Below are positions 11,405-21,364 of a stretch of 64,000 nucleotides of DNA, one piece after another. A model generated the notes under the pieces. That model worked only from the letters and a program-made list of their open reading frames with translations. It was not told the origin of the DNA and ran no database searches. Where the stretch lies: positions 14,268,866 through 14,332,865 of the forward strand of contig CM074185.1 of the NCBI GenBank assembly GCA_037179385.1, in the 5' to 3' direction. Numbering within the stretch: position 1 is the stretch's first letter; each line of letters opens with the position of its first letter. The position numbers and the translations under genes were made by a program. The stretch comes from Holothuria scabra. Lineage: Eukaryota; Echinodermata; Holothuroidea; Aspidochirotida; Holothuriidae.

Positions 11405-12775
11405 TTTTGGAGGGGGGGGGGGTATCTCGCAAGTTTGATTTGATTTGAATTTATTTGCACAACAAAAGCATTAAGACAGACAAACAAACAAGGACAGCAG
11501 AAAATAAAAGAATAAGATAGGACATGTGCAGGGATGATACAGAAAAGGCTGTCAGACTTATTTCCACTGTGGTCCCTAAAACATAAAATAGATACAACAT
11601 AAAGCACAGCACAGTTCACAAGAAAATCTAAAAATTTTAAGTATAAAAATATGGAGTTCTCTTCCTCTCTCAGTTTGGTACAAAAATATCTTCTAATTAA
11701 AGTTTTAAAAGAGCTAAAATGAATGCACCTTTGAATTTTGGCAGGTAAAGAATTCCACAATTTACAACCTGTAAATTTACAAGTTTCAACTCCATAATTT
11801 GTGGAAAACCTAGCCACATACAAACACAGATGAGACGTTAGACCAGTATTATAAGAGTGATTTGCAGACAGAATATCTAGTGATAAGTACCTGGGAGCCA
11901 AACCAGTAAGGGTCCTGTACATATGATTTAACTTTAATTGAGAAATTCTAAGCTTAAGCGGGAGCCAGTTCATATTGAAAAATTTGAAAAATTTAATGAG
12001 GTGCGAGGATGCAAATCAACTTAGTACGAAACGCCAAACTTTATTTTGACAAAACTGAAGCATGTTTTGGGTCTTTAATGAAAGTCCACTTAACCACGAA
12101 CAACAAGCATGAGCAAAAACACATAGAACAAACGAGTCGGCCAGTAACTTTCTAGAACTCGAATCAAGGCAATTGCCTTTCCTATAAAGAAATTTTAACC
12201 TAGTATTAACTTTTTTTAAAAAATATCTTGACTCATGCTCTCACCTGATAGATTAGAGCAGGGTTGTCCAACCTTTCGCAGCGGTGGGCCACATGTAATG
12301 GTTATGATGGACGAGGGGCCGCATTCTATAGTTTTTTTTTTTTCAATTTTTCCCAACGCCCAAGTCAACAAAATGCAATCATTGCGCGTAGGGAACACTG
12401 ATTCATTTTCGTTTTTCATTGAACAAATAAATAAATTTTAGCAAAAATTGCTGGTGTTGAGCAAAATATTCGGACAAAGTTTTTTTTTCATATTCCTCCT
12501 GAATCATTCTCAACCCGCCCCTGTGGACAACACTCCAATGTAGCTACATGTGTAGCTACATTTGAAATGAATTATTTCATTCAAAAGTAAGCATGCTATG
12601 CGAAGGCTAAAATTGTCATCAATTAATCTGCTTATTGAATAATTTTCAGTGCAATATAGATTATTTCTGAGGGGCCGGGCGCAACCTTTTCGCGGGCCGG
12701 ACCGTGGCCCTCGGGCCGTAGGTTGGACAACCCTGGATTAGAGTCTAACCTGGCTCCCAAGTACTTAAATGGGAA
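11405..12775 (-). pseudogene. LINE reverse-transcriptase relic (thumb and C-terminal domain), split by a hAT MITE
   Basis: Reading the minus strand, a YLGARLDS motif (12744-12775) is followed, after the hAT insertion at 12259-12735, by KKVNTRLKFLYRKGNCL, CSWLSGLSLKTQNMLQF, NWLPLKLRISQLKLNHMY, then GCKLWNSLPAKIQ and FKTLIRRYF. This order is the RT palm end, thumb and terminal region of CR1/L2-like non-LTR retrotransposons. The 3' end near 11430-11455 is a short CAAAT-type repeat, typical of CR1/L2-like 3' termini. One in-frame stop after FVLS and others in the YLGARLDS region mark it as dead. The upstream RT core is missing, cut at the family A element starting at 12765. Confidence 0.85.
12259..12735. 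mobile_element. hAT MITE inside the LINE relic, perfect 8-bp target duplication
   Basis: Target duplication GATTAGAG at 12251-12258 and 12736-12743. Terminal inverted repeats CAGGGTTGTCCAACCT and AGGTTGGACAACCCTG are perfect over 16 bp. The 477-bp body is CG-rich at both ends (gggccacatg, gtggccctcgggcc) and encodes nothing. The terminal CAGGG...CCCTG with 8-bp duplication is diagnostic for hAT non-autonomous elements. Confidence 0.95.
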
Positions 12776-13343
12776 GTTTAGGCAAAAATTTAATTTCCAC
12801 ATGTGACAGAAGAACCAAATCAAATCTACACAGTGTGGTGAAATTTTCATTTAAATTGGACATGTCTTCCTTGAGATAACAGCAAATGAATTTACTAGAT
12901 TTGTGTTCCAAAGTGATATTGAGGGAAGCAGAGATTATATCACTTCCTCATATTAAAAAGGAATGCTTTGTTTCCCTTTGTTTTTTTCAGACTGTTGTCA
13001 GGTTGTGTTGACCTTGATGTTATTAGGAATAGGACCTCCCCATGGGGATTGCAAAGTTTGAAAAGTTTTCATGCCACTAATGCAATCACATTTTGATAAT
13101 ACGTGACCGTTCAAGAGAAAATAAGGTGTACAGTTTAAAGAAAAACAAAAGACTGTTCACTAATGTGGGGATATGATGTCATATGTGCTTGCTTCAAGTT
13201 CATTGTTTGTTGAAAATGTGACAACTTTACTTGCTCATATCTTGAGAACCACACATCCGATTTCAATGCATATTTCACCAAAACGCTTGGAATAGGTACC
13301 CCTCTAATATATTAAAACTTGATACTTTTAATCCTTCCTTTAA
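12765..13343 (+). mobile_element. Repeat family A, copy 2
   Basis: TTAA-bounded copy of the ~560-bp family described at 699-1256. It forms the left outer arm of a composite palindrome with the inverted copy at 14121-14678. Confidence 0.75.
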
Positions 13344-13416
13344 CACAAAAAGTAGAGTTAACATTTGTAACATTACACTGAATTTAAGGTCAGGTTGATG
13401 TTGTAGCTTTTTTGTA

Positions 13417-13839
13417 CACTCTAAAATCAAAAGAGTGAACTTAGTCACTCCTTGATCGAGTGAAAAGTGTAAATTCATCCCATTAGAGTGATAATTCACT
13501 CCAAGAGGAGTGAAGTTACCTCCAAAAAGAGTGAAGTTCACTCCAAAAAGAGTGAAATTCCCTTAAAACGAGCGAAGTTTCACCCTTGATGGAGTGCCTA
13601 CCGTGATCGCTCTTAAAAAAGAGCGATCATTGCAGGCACTCGTGAAAGAGTGAATTTTCCCTCTTCCTCTAGTGAATTTCACTCTTTTGGGAGTGAACTT
13701 CACTCTTTTTGGAGGGAACTTCACTCCCCATGGAGTGAATTTTCACTCCTCATGGAGTGAATTTTCCCTCTAACGAAGTGAATTTACACTTTTCACTCGA
13801 TCAAAGAGTGACTAAGTTCACTCTTTTGATTTTAGAGTG
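13417..13839. mobile_element. Foldback MITE of GAGTGAA units, copy 2
   Basis: The ends CACTCTAAAATCAAAAGAG and its perfect reverse complement extend as inverted arms of more than 40 bp. The left flank is TA, the right flank TG (a decayed TA). The interior is made of short alternating GAGTGAA and TTCACTC units around a central gcgatcgctcttaaaaaagagcgatca-like hairpin (13600-13630). No coding capacity: the NFTLFGGNFTPLGV-like frames are translations of the repeat. Confidence 0.85.
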
Positions 13840-14120
13840 TGGTCCAGATAGTCGGAGTAACAGTTCCTATCTGTGTCACCCCATTTTTACAACCCGCCAA
13901 GCTGTCAAGGGATCTACTACGTTTGATTAAAAAATCGTATATTCAGAACCAATATCTTAAGGGTACAACAGAAAGAGATAATTCAAAATTAGACATGCAG
14001 TACGGTAGCCCCCCCCCCCCCTTTTTCAATGAAATGATTTTCATTAATAGTTATTCCGTTATGGTTTGCTCAAAAACAATTTGTTTATACACACTTTCCA
14101 AATTCAAATCTGCAAATTTC

Positions 14121-14678
14121 TTAAAAGAGGGGGGTTAAAGTAACATCAAGTTTTGATATGTTAGAGGGATACTTAGTCTAAGCATTTTGGTGAAATTTGC
14201 ATTGCAATCGGATGTGTGGTTTTCAAGATATGAGCAAGTAAAATTGTCACATTTTCCACAAGAAGTGAACTTGAAGCAAGCACATAATGACATTATTTCT
14301 TCACAATAGTGGACAGTCTTTTCTTTTAACTTTACAGCCTATTTTCTCCTCAACAATCCGATAATATGAGAGTGTGATTGAATAAGTGGCATGAGAACTT
14401 CACAAACTTTTCATTTTCCGCAAGGGTGTCCTATTCCTACGAATTTTGAAGTCAACACAACAGTGTGAAAAATCAAAGGAAAAAAAAAAAACATTCCTTG
14501 TCAATTTGAGATCGTGATATAACCCCTGCTGCCCTCAATTTCACTTTGGAACACAAATCTGATAATTTCTTAAACTGATAGCTCGAGAAATACATTTCCG
14601 ATTTGGATGGAAATTTCACCACACTGTGTAAATTTAGTTCTTCTTTCACAATTTTTTTTTTGTCAAACTTCCCCTTTA
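14121..14678 (-). mobile_element. Repeat family A, copy 3 (inverted)
   Basis: Bounded by TTAA at 14121-14124 and 14675-14678, reverse complement of 699-1256. Just beyond it, 14679-14705 is the reverse complement of the DNA left of copy 1 (gatgagcactgtggcattg), so the family extends beyond TTAA or the two sites share an older repeat. Confidence 0.75.
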
Positions 14679-14757
14679 AGGTTAACAATGCCACAGTGCT
14701 CATCCTTTCAATTCAATGTTTTATTTTATAGTTCACATACGAACATTAATATTTTGC

Positions 14758-15072
14758 TTAAAAGGCAGTCAATTCTCACCCAAAACTACAACGTTTGAAG
14801 TAGTTTACAAAATTTTCCAATTGGCGCAGTTCTTTGGTTGACAGAAAATGAAAAAAAAAAAACAACAAACCAAACAAACAAACAAACAACGTTATATAAG
14901 ACATATTACACAGCATGTAGACCTACTGTGCTGAGAGTGTTCCGATAACACACCGGGTCTTGCATTCTAGGTAATGAACTGAGATGGTGCCCGGGTGAGG
15001 ATGAGTTTTAGACAATTGCAGAAGGGTCTTAAGTTAGTAGGTTAGGGGAATTTAAACTGTCTTGGCTAAAAC
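14758..15072 (+). mobile_element. Repeat family B copy 3
   Basis: Starts TTAAAAGGCAGTCAATTCTC, with a (CAAA)n run expanded inside at 14862-14890. The right end is eroded. Confidence 0.65.
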
Positions 15073-16253
15073 CTGACCTTCGCCGGTACCTCTCTCAGTC
15101 CGTAATACTTGAAAAGATGAAGAAATTGCTTGTGTTTATCGGTTTAAACTGAATGACAAAATTATAGTTTTCTTCCTTTTTCATTTTAACCGCAATACAA
15201 ATCTATTGAATAGCCTCATCGCCCTATTGACATATATTCTGCGTACAAGAGATATGATACACTTTCATCCTTTGTTAAAAGGAACGATTTACTTATACGT
15301 TAGAATTATCGCATGCACAACAGAAATTTTAATTTTACAGACAAGCTCTGAAACGTACCTTTAAAGGGAGACTGCGGTCACCCAAACTTGAATTAGTATA
15401 GTAGACTAGACTGCTACATGAATGGCTCGTCAGAATCATCATATTACAATATTATTACTCCTTAATAATGAAATTGTGTAGTTAATTCCTACTTGACATT
15501 GAAAAATGCAATTAGTTAAATGTGTGAAATATTATGAAAGAAAATTAAAACAGAGATAAGAAAAAATATTAAATTTTGTTGTAGTTTCAAAGAAACTTTG
15601 GGGCTATTGTTTTCGCCCTTTAAATCCCATGTTCAGATTCTGGACGACAAAATCAATTACTGTGATCGTCAAATTTTAATAAAATTGAAGATTTAAGATA
15701 CAAAAGAGACAGAAAATAGATACGAAAGGATTATTTTGGTCATTACGTGATGTTATGCGGCCATATACAAACGTATCAAGGATGTGATAGCTGTGACGGA
15801 TGGATGTCAAAGTTCAGCCAAGTGTTGGGAACGTTTATGCGATTCAATTAACTTTTGACCCCACATCGCCGGAGAGAATGTATGGACTGCAACTAAATGA
15901 TATCATTGATATTCATAAACATTTATGTCTCATCTACCTCAATTACAACAGACGATCGCGAAGTAATAAGACGCCTTTTCGAAGATCTGGTTGTCTATTA
16001 AGTAAGTTATGTCGTCTGACAATAACTCCAGAAATGGTAAAAAGACAGGATTAGGTGTCCCACAATTATTTTTTCAACAGCTAAATCTCACCATAATATC
16101 ATAAATTTCACTATCATTTTAGTGAAAAAATATTGCCAAATGGATCTCAAGACTTATCCATGAAATACGGTAAATTAGGGAAGGGTAGTCTACTCTTGTC
16201 CTTCAATTTAACCAAGGTCATTGTGCATTGTTTTTTCAGTGGAGTGTAGAAGG
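15073..16253. other. No gene recognised; repeat family C fragments
   Basis: Segments near 15358-15440 and 16050-16215 resemble the family seen at 19690-19945 and 52325-52590. An 84-codon open frame at 15800-16054 has no recognisable domain and no splice context. Confidence 0.4.
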
Positions 16254-16261
16254 GATCCACG

Positions 16262-17645
16262 CATAGGCGTACGAGGCGGGGGACAGGGGGCAATTTTCTC
16301 AAGACCTAAAATTCGGGCAGGGATCTGGAAAAATTCCGGCAGCCGTTTGAGTCTTAAAACCTGGTTTGTTTCTACTTACACAGAAAACTCCTAGGCGCTC
16401 CCGAATTCCTTCAAACATTTGGTCGAAATAATAATAAAAAAAGCATCATAGTCACGGTACAATTTTCATGAAAACTCTAAAAGATACAAAAATTCGCGAC
16501 ACATTCGGACAGCTTATGCAAAAACAATTTTTCGTCGGCCTCACTTCATATTCTTGCGCAAACCTTTGCCCGAATAACACAATATTCGGGCAAAGTTGCA
16601 AAAAAGTTCTGGGATATTTTTAATTGCCAGATTACGAGGGGAGAGAGGATGTATATACAGTCACAAAATTTTGCCCGAACAAATCAATCAAAAACTATCT
16701 TGTGACGCACCATATTACTAAATGACAATCACCAATAGTCACCAGAAGGCTGAAACGTACATGGTCGAGAGGTATTTGGGCAGCATATGAATGAGATGAC
16801 GATTTTGCACTTTTCAAAATGATCCTCCTAAAATTGTGCGAAACTTTTTAACCTGCAGTGCAATGGAACCGAAATTCGGGCAATGGTAAACAAATCAGCG
16901 CAGCTTATTTGCTCACTCATACGAATTTAGTGTGAACAAATTCATGTAAAAATATCTAGCAACGTGACAAGCCGGGGTTTTCTCAAAGGGTGTTAGTAGA
17001 AAAATCATTTATATATAGTCGGGAGGTCGGGTCGAGTCATAAAGACAGTTGTATCAATTCAATGGAACTGGAATTAGGGCAAGAGTCGCAACAGAGTCAC
17101 AGACATACGGTACTCATGTTTTTAATTCCGTTCTACAGTTTTCCACGGAAAGATACAAGACCAGGTAATGTTTTATACATTCCCAGGTGCGGTATATCAT
17201 TATATTATGAAGCTTTGGGATTTTCGAGAATTTCTGAAGTTTGTTTTTAAAATTATATTGATGATAATCTCATGCTGCATGACGTAAAATAGTTTGTAGA
17301 ACGCGCAAGCAAACTCATTTTCCAATGATTATAGCTTAATGTAGTCATCCAATGGTAGTGGTACATTTCATCTGGGAGTTTTCTGACCTTTTTGTAGATT
17401 TGCTCATTTTTGGTGAAAATTTTATTGCAAACGAAAGTTCAAAATATCGACGGCTTTTATTCTGCTTATAAGCCTGAGAAAGGCCGTTTCCGGCTGTCTG
17501 AGGGGGTTGCAATTTTTCAAAATTTTCTGTACGCTCCGCGCCAACTGATGGTGGCGCTCCGCTTAGATAGTCTTTCTCGCGGAATTACATTTTACGGGCA
17601 GAAAATCCTCTGCCCCCCAAACTGAAATGCTCCCGTACGCCTATG
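16262..17645. mobile_element. 1.4-kb non-autonomous DNA transposon with CATAGGCGTACG termini
   Basis: The 13-bp terminal inverted repeat is CATAGGCGTACGA / CCGTACGCCTATG (12 matches), flanked by 8-bp direct repeats GATCCACG (16254-16261) and GATCCTCG (17646-17653; one mismatch). The body includes several ttcgggcaa/ttgcccgaa motifs in both orientations between 16310 and 16880 and the conserved gctccgcgccaactgatgg block near 17535. I see no transposase. The 8-bp duplication suggests hAT or a related superfamily; related copies are at 7862-8087 and 10394-10942. Confidence 0.8.
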
Positions 17646-17653
17646 GATCCTCG

Positions 17654-18443
17654 CATACCCCACGGAGCGGTCTCTTGTTTTTCAGCTTTTCAGCTTCATA
17701 TAGGAATATGACCTAACAAGGATGCCGTACAGCCTGTTACGCAGGTAAAGCCACGCATGACTGACCCTTGATGTAAGTTGCCATCATGAACTGACCCTTG
17801 TTGTATGTAGACATCATGAACTGACGTAATAACTATGACGTCAAAACGCTTCTGAACGTGATTATAACGTCATGTTGAACGGCAAACTATGAGAGACGGA
17901 CTATGAAGCCTGACATCCATTCGTCTGTGATGCGTGATCCGTGTCCGCGTGAGTGTCCGCGTCCGTGCATGAGTGAAGGGAACATCCATCCATACGTGAA
18001 AACTTGTCCGTGACCACCCACGTTGCTAGCAGAATGCTGTTTTTTGCTGCCCCTCTTTTACTAACACCACCATTACTTGCTTACACGATGTCGAGTTTGC
18101 TGCGTCGCAAGTTAGATGAACACAATCATTTGTTATAGAGTAGTGTTTCCTGTTTTTTGACTCATTCAAAATGCCGTTTTGCATCGCGGAAGGGTATATT
18201 GCAAAAAGTGCCTGAAATACCTTCAATTTTCCTAATTTTTGCAGGAAGAGTACTTCCACTACTTGCCTACCACACAGAGATCACAAATTGGACACATCTC
18301 TTCACTAACATGGTCTAACCTCTCTCCCCCCAAAAAAGTTTTTCTAGGGTGTTAAATTCGTAGGGTAACCTCCTCCGCTGGGATTCCTCTTGAATTAGTG
18401 GTGTGCTACCTTTTGTCTTCACTGCAAAGTCATACATATCACT
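17654..18443. other. No gene recognised; CpG-rich repeat near 17890-18010
   Basis: The segment around 17925-17990 (cgtgatccgtgtccgcgtg) recurs in inverted form around 18440-18530 and 18958-18995, so it belongs to a repeat family. The 77-codon minus frame at 18026-18259 is not recognised. Confidence 0.4.
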
Positions 18444-19010
18444 CATCCGTGTCCATGAAAAAATCGCTCCTCGAGCGATTCCTCACGGACGCCCCCGCGG
18501 ACACGGAACGGATGAATGGATGGCTGGTATAATGTATTTCCTACACTCTAAAATCAAAAGAGTGAACTTAGTCACTCTTTGATCGAGTGAAAAGTATAAA
18601 TTCACTCCATAAGAGTGATAATTCACTCCAAGAGGAGTGAAGTTCCCTCCAAAAAGAGTGAAGTTCACTCCAAAAAGAGTAAAATTCCCTTAAAACGAGC
18701 GAAGTTTCACTCTTGATGGAGTGCCCACAGTGATCGCTCTTAAAAAAAGAGCGATCATTGCAGGCACTCGTGGAAGAGTGAATTTCCCCTCTTCCTCTAG
18801 TGAATTTCACTCTTTTTGGAGCGAATTTCACTCTTTTTGGAGGGAACTTCACTCCTCTTGGAGTGAATTATCACTCTAATGGAGTGAATTTACACTTTTC
18901 GCTTGATCAAAGAGTGACTAAGTTCACTCTTTTGATTTTAGAGTGTATGAAAGCGATTTTTTACGGACGCGGACACGGATCACGCATCTCGGACGAATGG
19001 ATGACAGGCT
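18444..19010. mobile_element. Palindromic repeat (tccgtgtcc / ggacacgga ends) carrying a foldback insertion
   Basis: Left part 18444-18541 and right part 18948-19010 contain matching inverted blocks (aaaaaatcgct, cgcggacacgga). The foldback MITE at 18544-18945 sits between them and separates the two halves. Confidence 0.55.
18544..18945. mobile_element. Foldback MITE of GAGTGAA units, copy 3, with TA target duplication
   Basis: TA at 18542-18543 and 18946-18947. Ends CACTCTAAAATC and GATTTTAGAGTG are perfect inverted repeats that extend more than 40 bp. The 402-bp body is closely similar to 13417-13839, including the central gagcgatca hairpin, so the two are recent relatives. Confidence 0.9.
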
Positions 19011-20699
19011 TTAGGGTTTCGTATACAATTCTTGTTCACCAATTCCCCACGATTACAACGCGATATTTTCCCCTAGAGGAGGAAAACATCTTGGAGAGAT
19101 ATATTACATTAACAGCATAAATAAAAACCTCATTCTCATGGTGTGCCAGATAAGAAAGCCCTCATCAGTACCTTAGGCCTACTGTATGACCTTATTGAGA
19201 AACATCCATTGATGATGCAGCTACACCTCTATCCCACGGAGCGAACTCTGTTTTCCCAGCTCCTCAGCTTCCAATACCATCTACTGAACAAGTAGTATGT
19301 TCTACAGCCTGCTATACGTAGTTAGAAACTGGCTCAAATTTATCAAATGATGTAATGTGCACGACCTCTATAGAAGCCTGCAGGTAAAGAGGTGACAATG
19401 TTCATTCTTGTTGTCATTTGGGTCCGTTGCTCATTTGGGGGAGTAGAACTCTGTTTGGAGTAACGACTGGTTTCGACCTTCGATTCTTCAGGACAAATAC
19501 ATTACAGTAATTTTTTCTCGCATGTAAAACACCTTGTTTATAGGAAAATTTATATTCCCATGATTGAAAAGGGAAAGTGTTTCTTCCAGTATATTATTAT
19601 ACAGCCAGGCACGGCGATCTCTTGTTTAGCCTATACTCCTTTCACATATGTCATGGGTCACAACAAAAGACGTGTTTTGAAGCTAATAAAGGGTTAGAGT
19701 AGTCGCGGCAAACTTATTTTGGAGCAACAGCTAAATATCACAGTTTTCATCTAATTTCTCTTCAAAGTAATGTCCATCATTTTTATGACTTCAATATTGC
19801 ATATCTAAGGTAAACCAAGTAGTTCTTTCTTCTAAATTTCACATTTTAATAGAAAAAAGTTGTCACATGACTCTCAACAGCCAATCATGAAACAGAAAAG
19901 TCTAGTCCTATACTATTTCAAGTTAGGGTGACTGTTCTTGCCCTTCAATCAAAGGTTATTTGTGTAAATTGAACAAATTTTTCCAGATCACCTGCACGTT
20001 AATTTAAATAACAATGACTGTTTTCCCTTTTGACCCGTTAAAGGTACTCTCATGTCAGCAAAAACCCTGCTTTCACTGACTTAGAAAGCAGGGAGTGAAC
20101 TGCACTCTAAGGAAGGAAAATCCATTGGAGTTATGTCAATATCTTTTACTGTTCTCAATATATACCTCTTCAAAATTTGAATGTCTGAAGCAACTAGTTG
20201 CTTTTGCAAAAATAATGATGTGGAGTGTTGCACAGTGTTGATTTTTCCTTTGTAAACCCAAACCGTAAACTGTCTGATGAGTAATTAAGGAATAATGAAT
20301 ATAGGGTTAACAAATGAAAAATCACCACTAAAATGGTAAGTTACTAGTTGAGTTGATATCGATGACTTAATGAAAGTGTTAAAGGGAACTACCTCAAGGG
20401 AATGCTTCTAATTAGCTTGATTATTCATGTTTCGTATCCAATAGTTACGGAAAAAGTAAATTGAAAATTTTGAAATTTGTTCTGTCCTGACTTATAACGG
20501 CAATTCCAGTGAAAAGATGTCTGGACACTATTTTTTTTCAAAAAATTGTGCCGTTAAGTACTCACTCATATAAAACATTTGTTGCACTATGTAGGGTATG
20601 GAGTTAGTCTTAGTTTGACCATTTAATTGTTACTGTTATGTGAAAGAAACTTAGAATCGTTGGGAAATTGTTTTGAATTACATGAACCAACACAAGGAG
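19011..20699. other. No gene recognised; repeat family C copy near 19690-19945
   Basis: The 19690-19945 segment (caaacttattttggagcaac ... caagttagggtgactg) matches 52325-52590 in the same orientation. The remainder is AT-rich with no exon signals. Confidence 0.45.
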
Positions 20700-20799
20700 C
20701 CGCTTGAAAGCTGGTACAGGTTATCTATCTGGCTATATATCTATATGTAACCAAATAACTCGCACTCCTGCAGTGTTCTTGTTCCCACCGTTCACCTTC

Positions 20800-21184
20800 A
20801 CCTATGGTATGGCAGGAATAATCAGAGTTAGGAGCCATTTTTGTGAAGGCATGGACCGTCTTGGGCGGCGATTAATCGTTATCGTAGTCGAGCGTCTTGG
20901 AATAATAATTTTCTGGGGTTTCACGATATCCCTGCGGTGAAAAAGTTTCAGGAAAGGTATATTGTTTATTCTTTCGGGTAAGCTAACTCCTAATTGACAT
21001 AACTTGGAGAAAAAGTACTGTGGATGGAGAAAAATTTGAATATTTTATACCTCTTGAACACATCATTTTGGGGATCAACTGATAGAGGGCACTAAACCGT
21101 AGAAGTGGAATTTGCCAACAAAGTACGTGTAAGTTTAGTTTTGTGCGACCTACATCACAGGGATGGTATCATTTTTACGAGAAG
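20800..21184 (+). promoter_or_regulatory. Probable TYW3 promoter and 5' UTR region
   Basis: The DNA upstream of the TYW3 start has a local CpG cluster near 20848-20900 (cttgggcggcgattaatcg and following) in an otherwise CpG-poor region. No TATA box is evident. The first in-frame ATG after this region is at 21185 with A at -3 and G at +4, a favourable initiation context. The transcription start is not visible. Confidence 0.35.
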
Positions 21185-21364
21185 ATGGACAAACAGTTTG
21201 AGAAACAGTTCGCTAAGTGGAAAATTCAAAAACTCGGTTCCGAAGATTTAAGTCGAAAAGGCAGTGTAGATAAACCTATTGTTAAAACTGTTGAATTTAT
21301 TAACTCCCTTGAGCAGTATTTCACTACCAGCTCGTGTTCGGGAAGGATAGTTTTGTTCGCAGAG
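21185..21364 (+). CDS. TYW3: TYW3 exon 1 (residues 1-60)
   Basis: Starts at ATG 21185 and ends GCAGAG before the donor GTGAGC at 21365, phase 0. Encodes the conserved DLSRKGSVD and TTSSCSGR motifs, which in this family lie in the substrate and cofactor binding core. Confidence 0.95.

Noticed and set aside
13275..13541. NFTLFGGNFTPLGV-like frames here and at 18483-19120
   Set aside because: These are translations of the GAGTGAA foldback repeat; identical peptides arise on both strands because the element is self-complementary.
15800..16054. 84-codon frame as a gene
   Set aside because: No family recognised and no splice sites; frames of this length are common by chance here.
18026..18259. 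77-codon minus frame, possible zinc-finger or THAP-like start on the other strand (MPFCIAEGY)
   Set aside because: The plus-strand peptide stops after 14 codons and lacks the cysteine spacing of a THAP domain; the minus frame has no recognisable motif.
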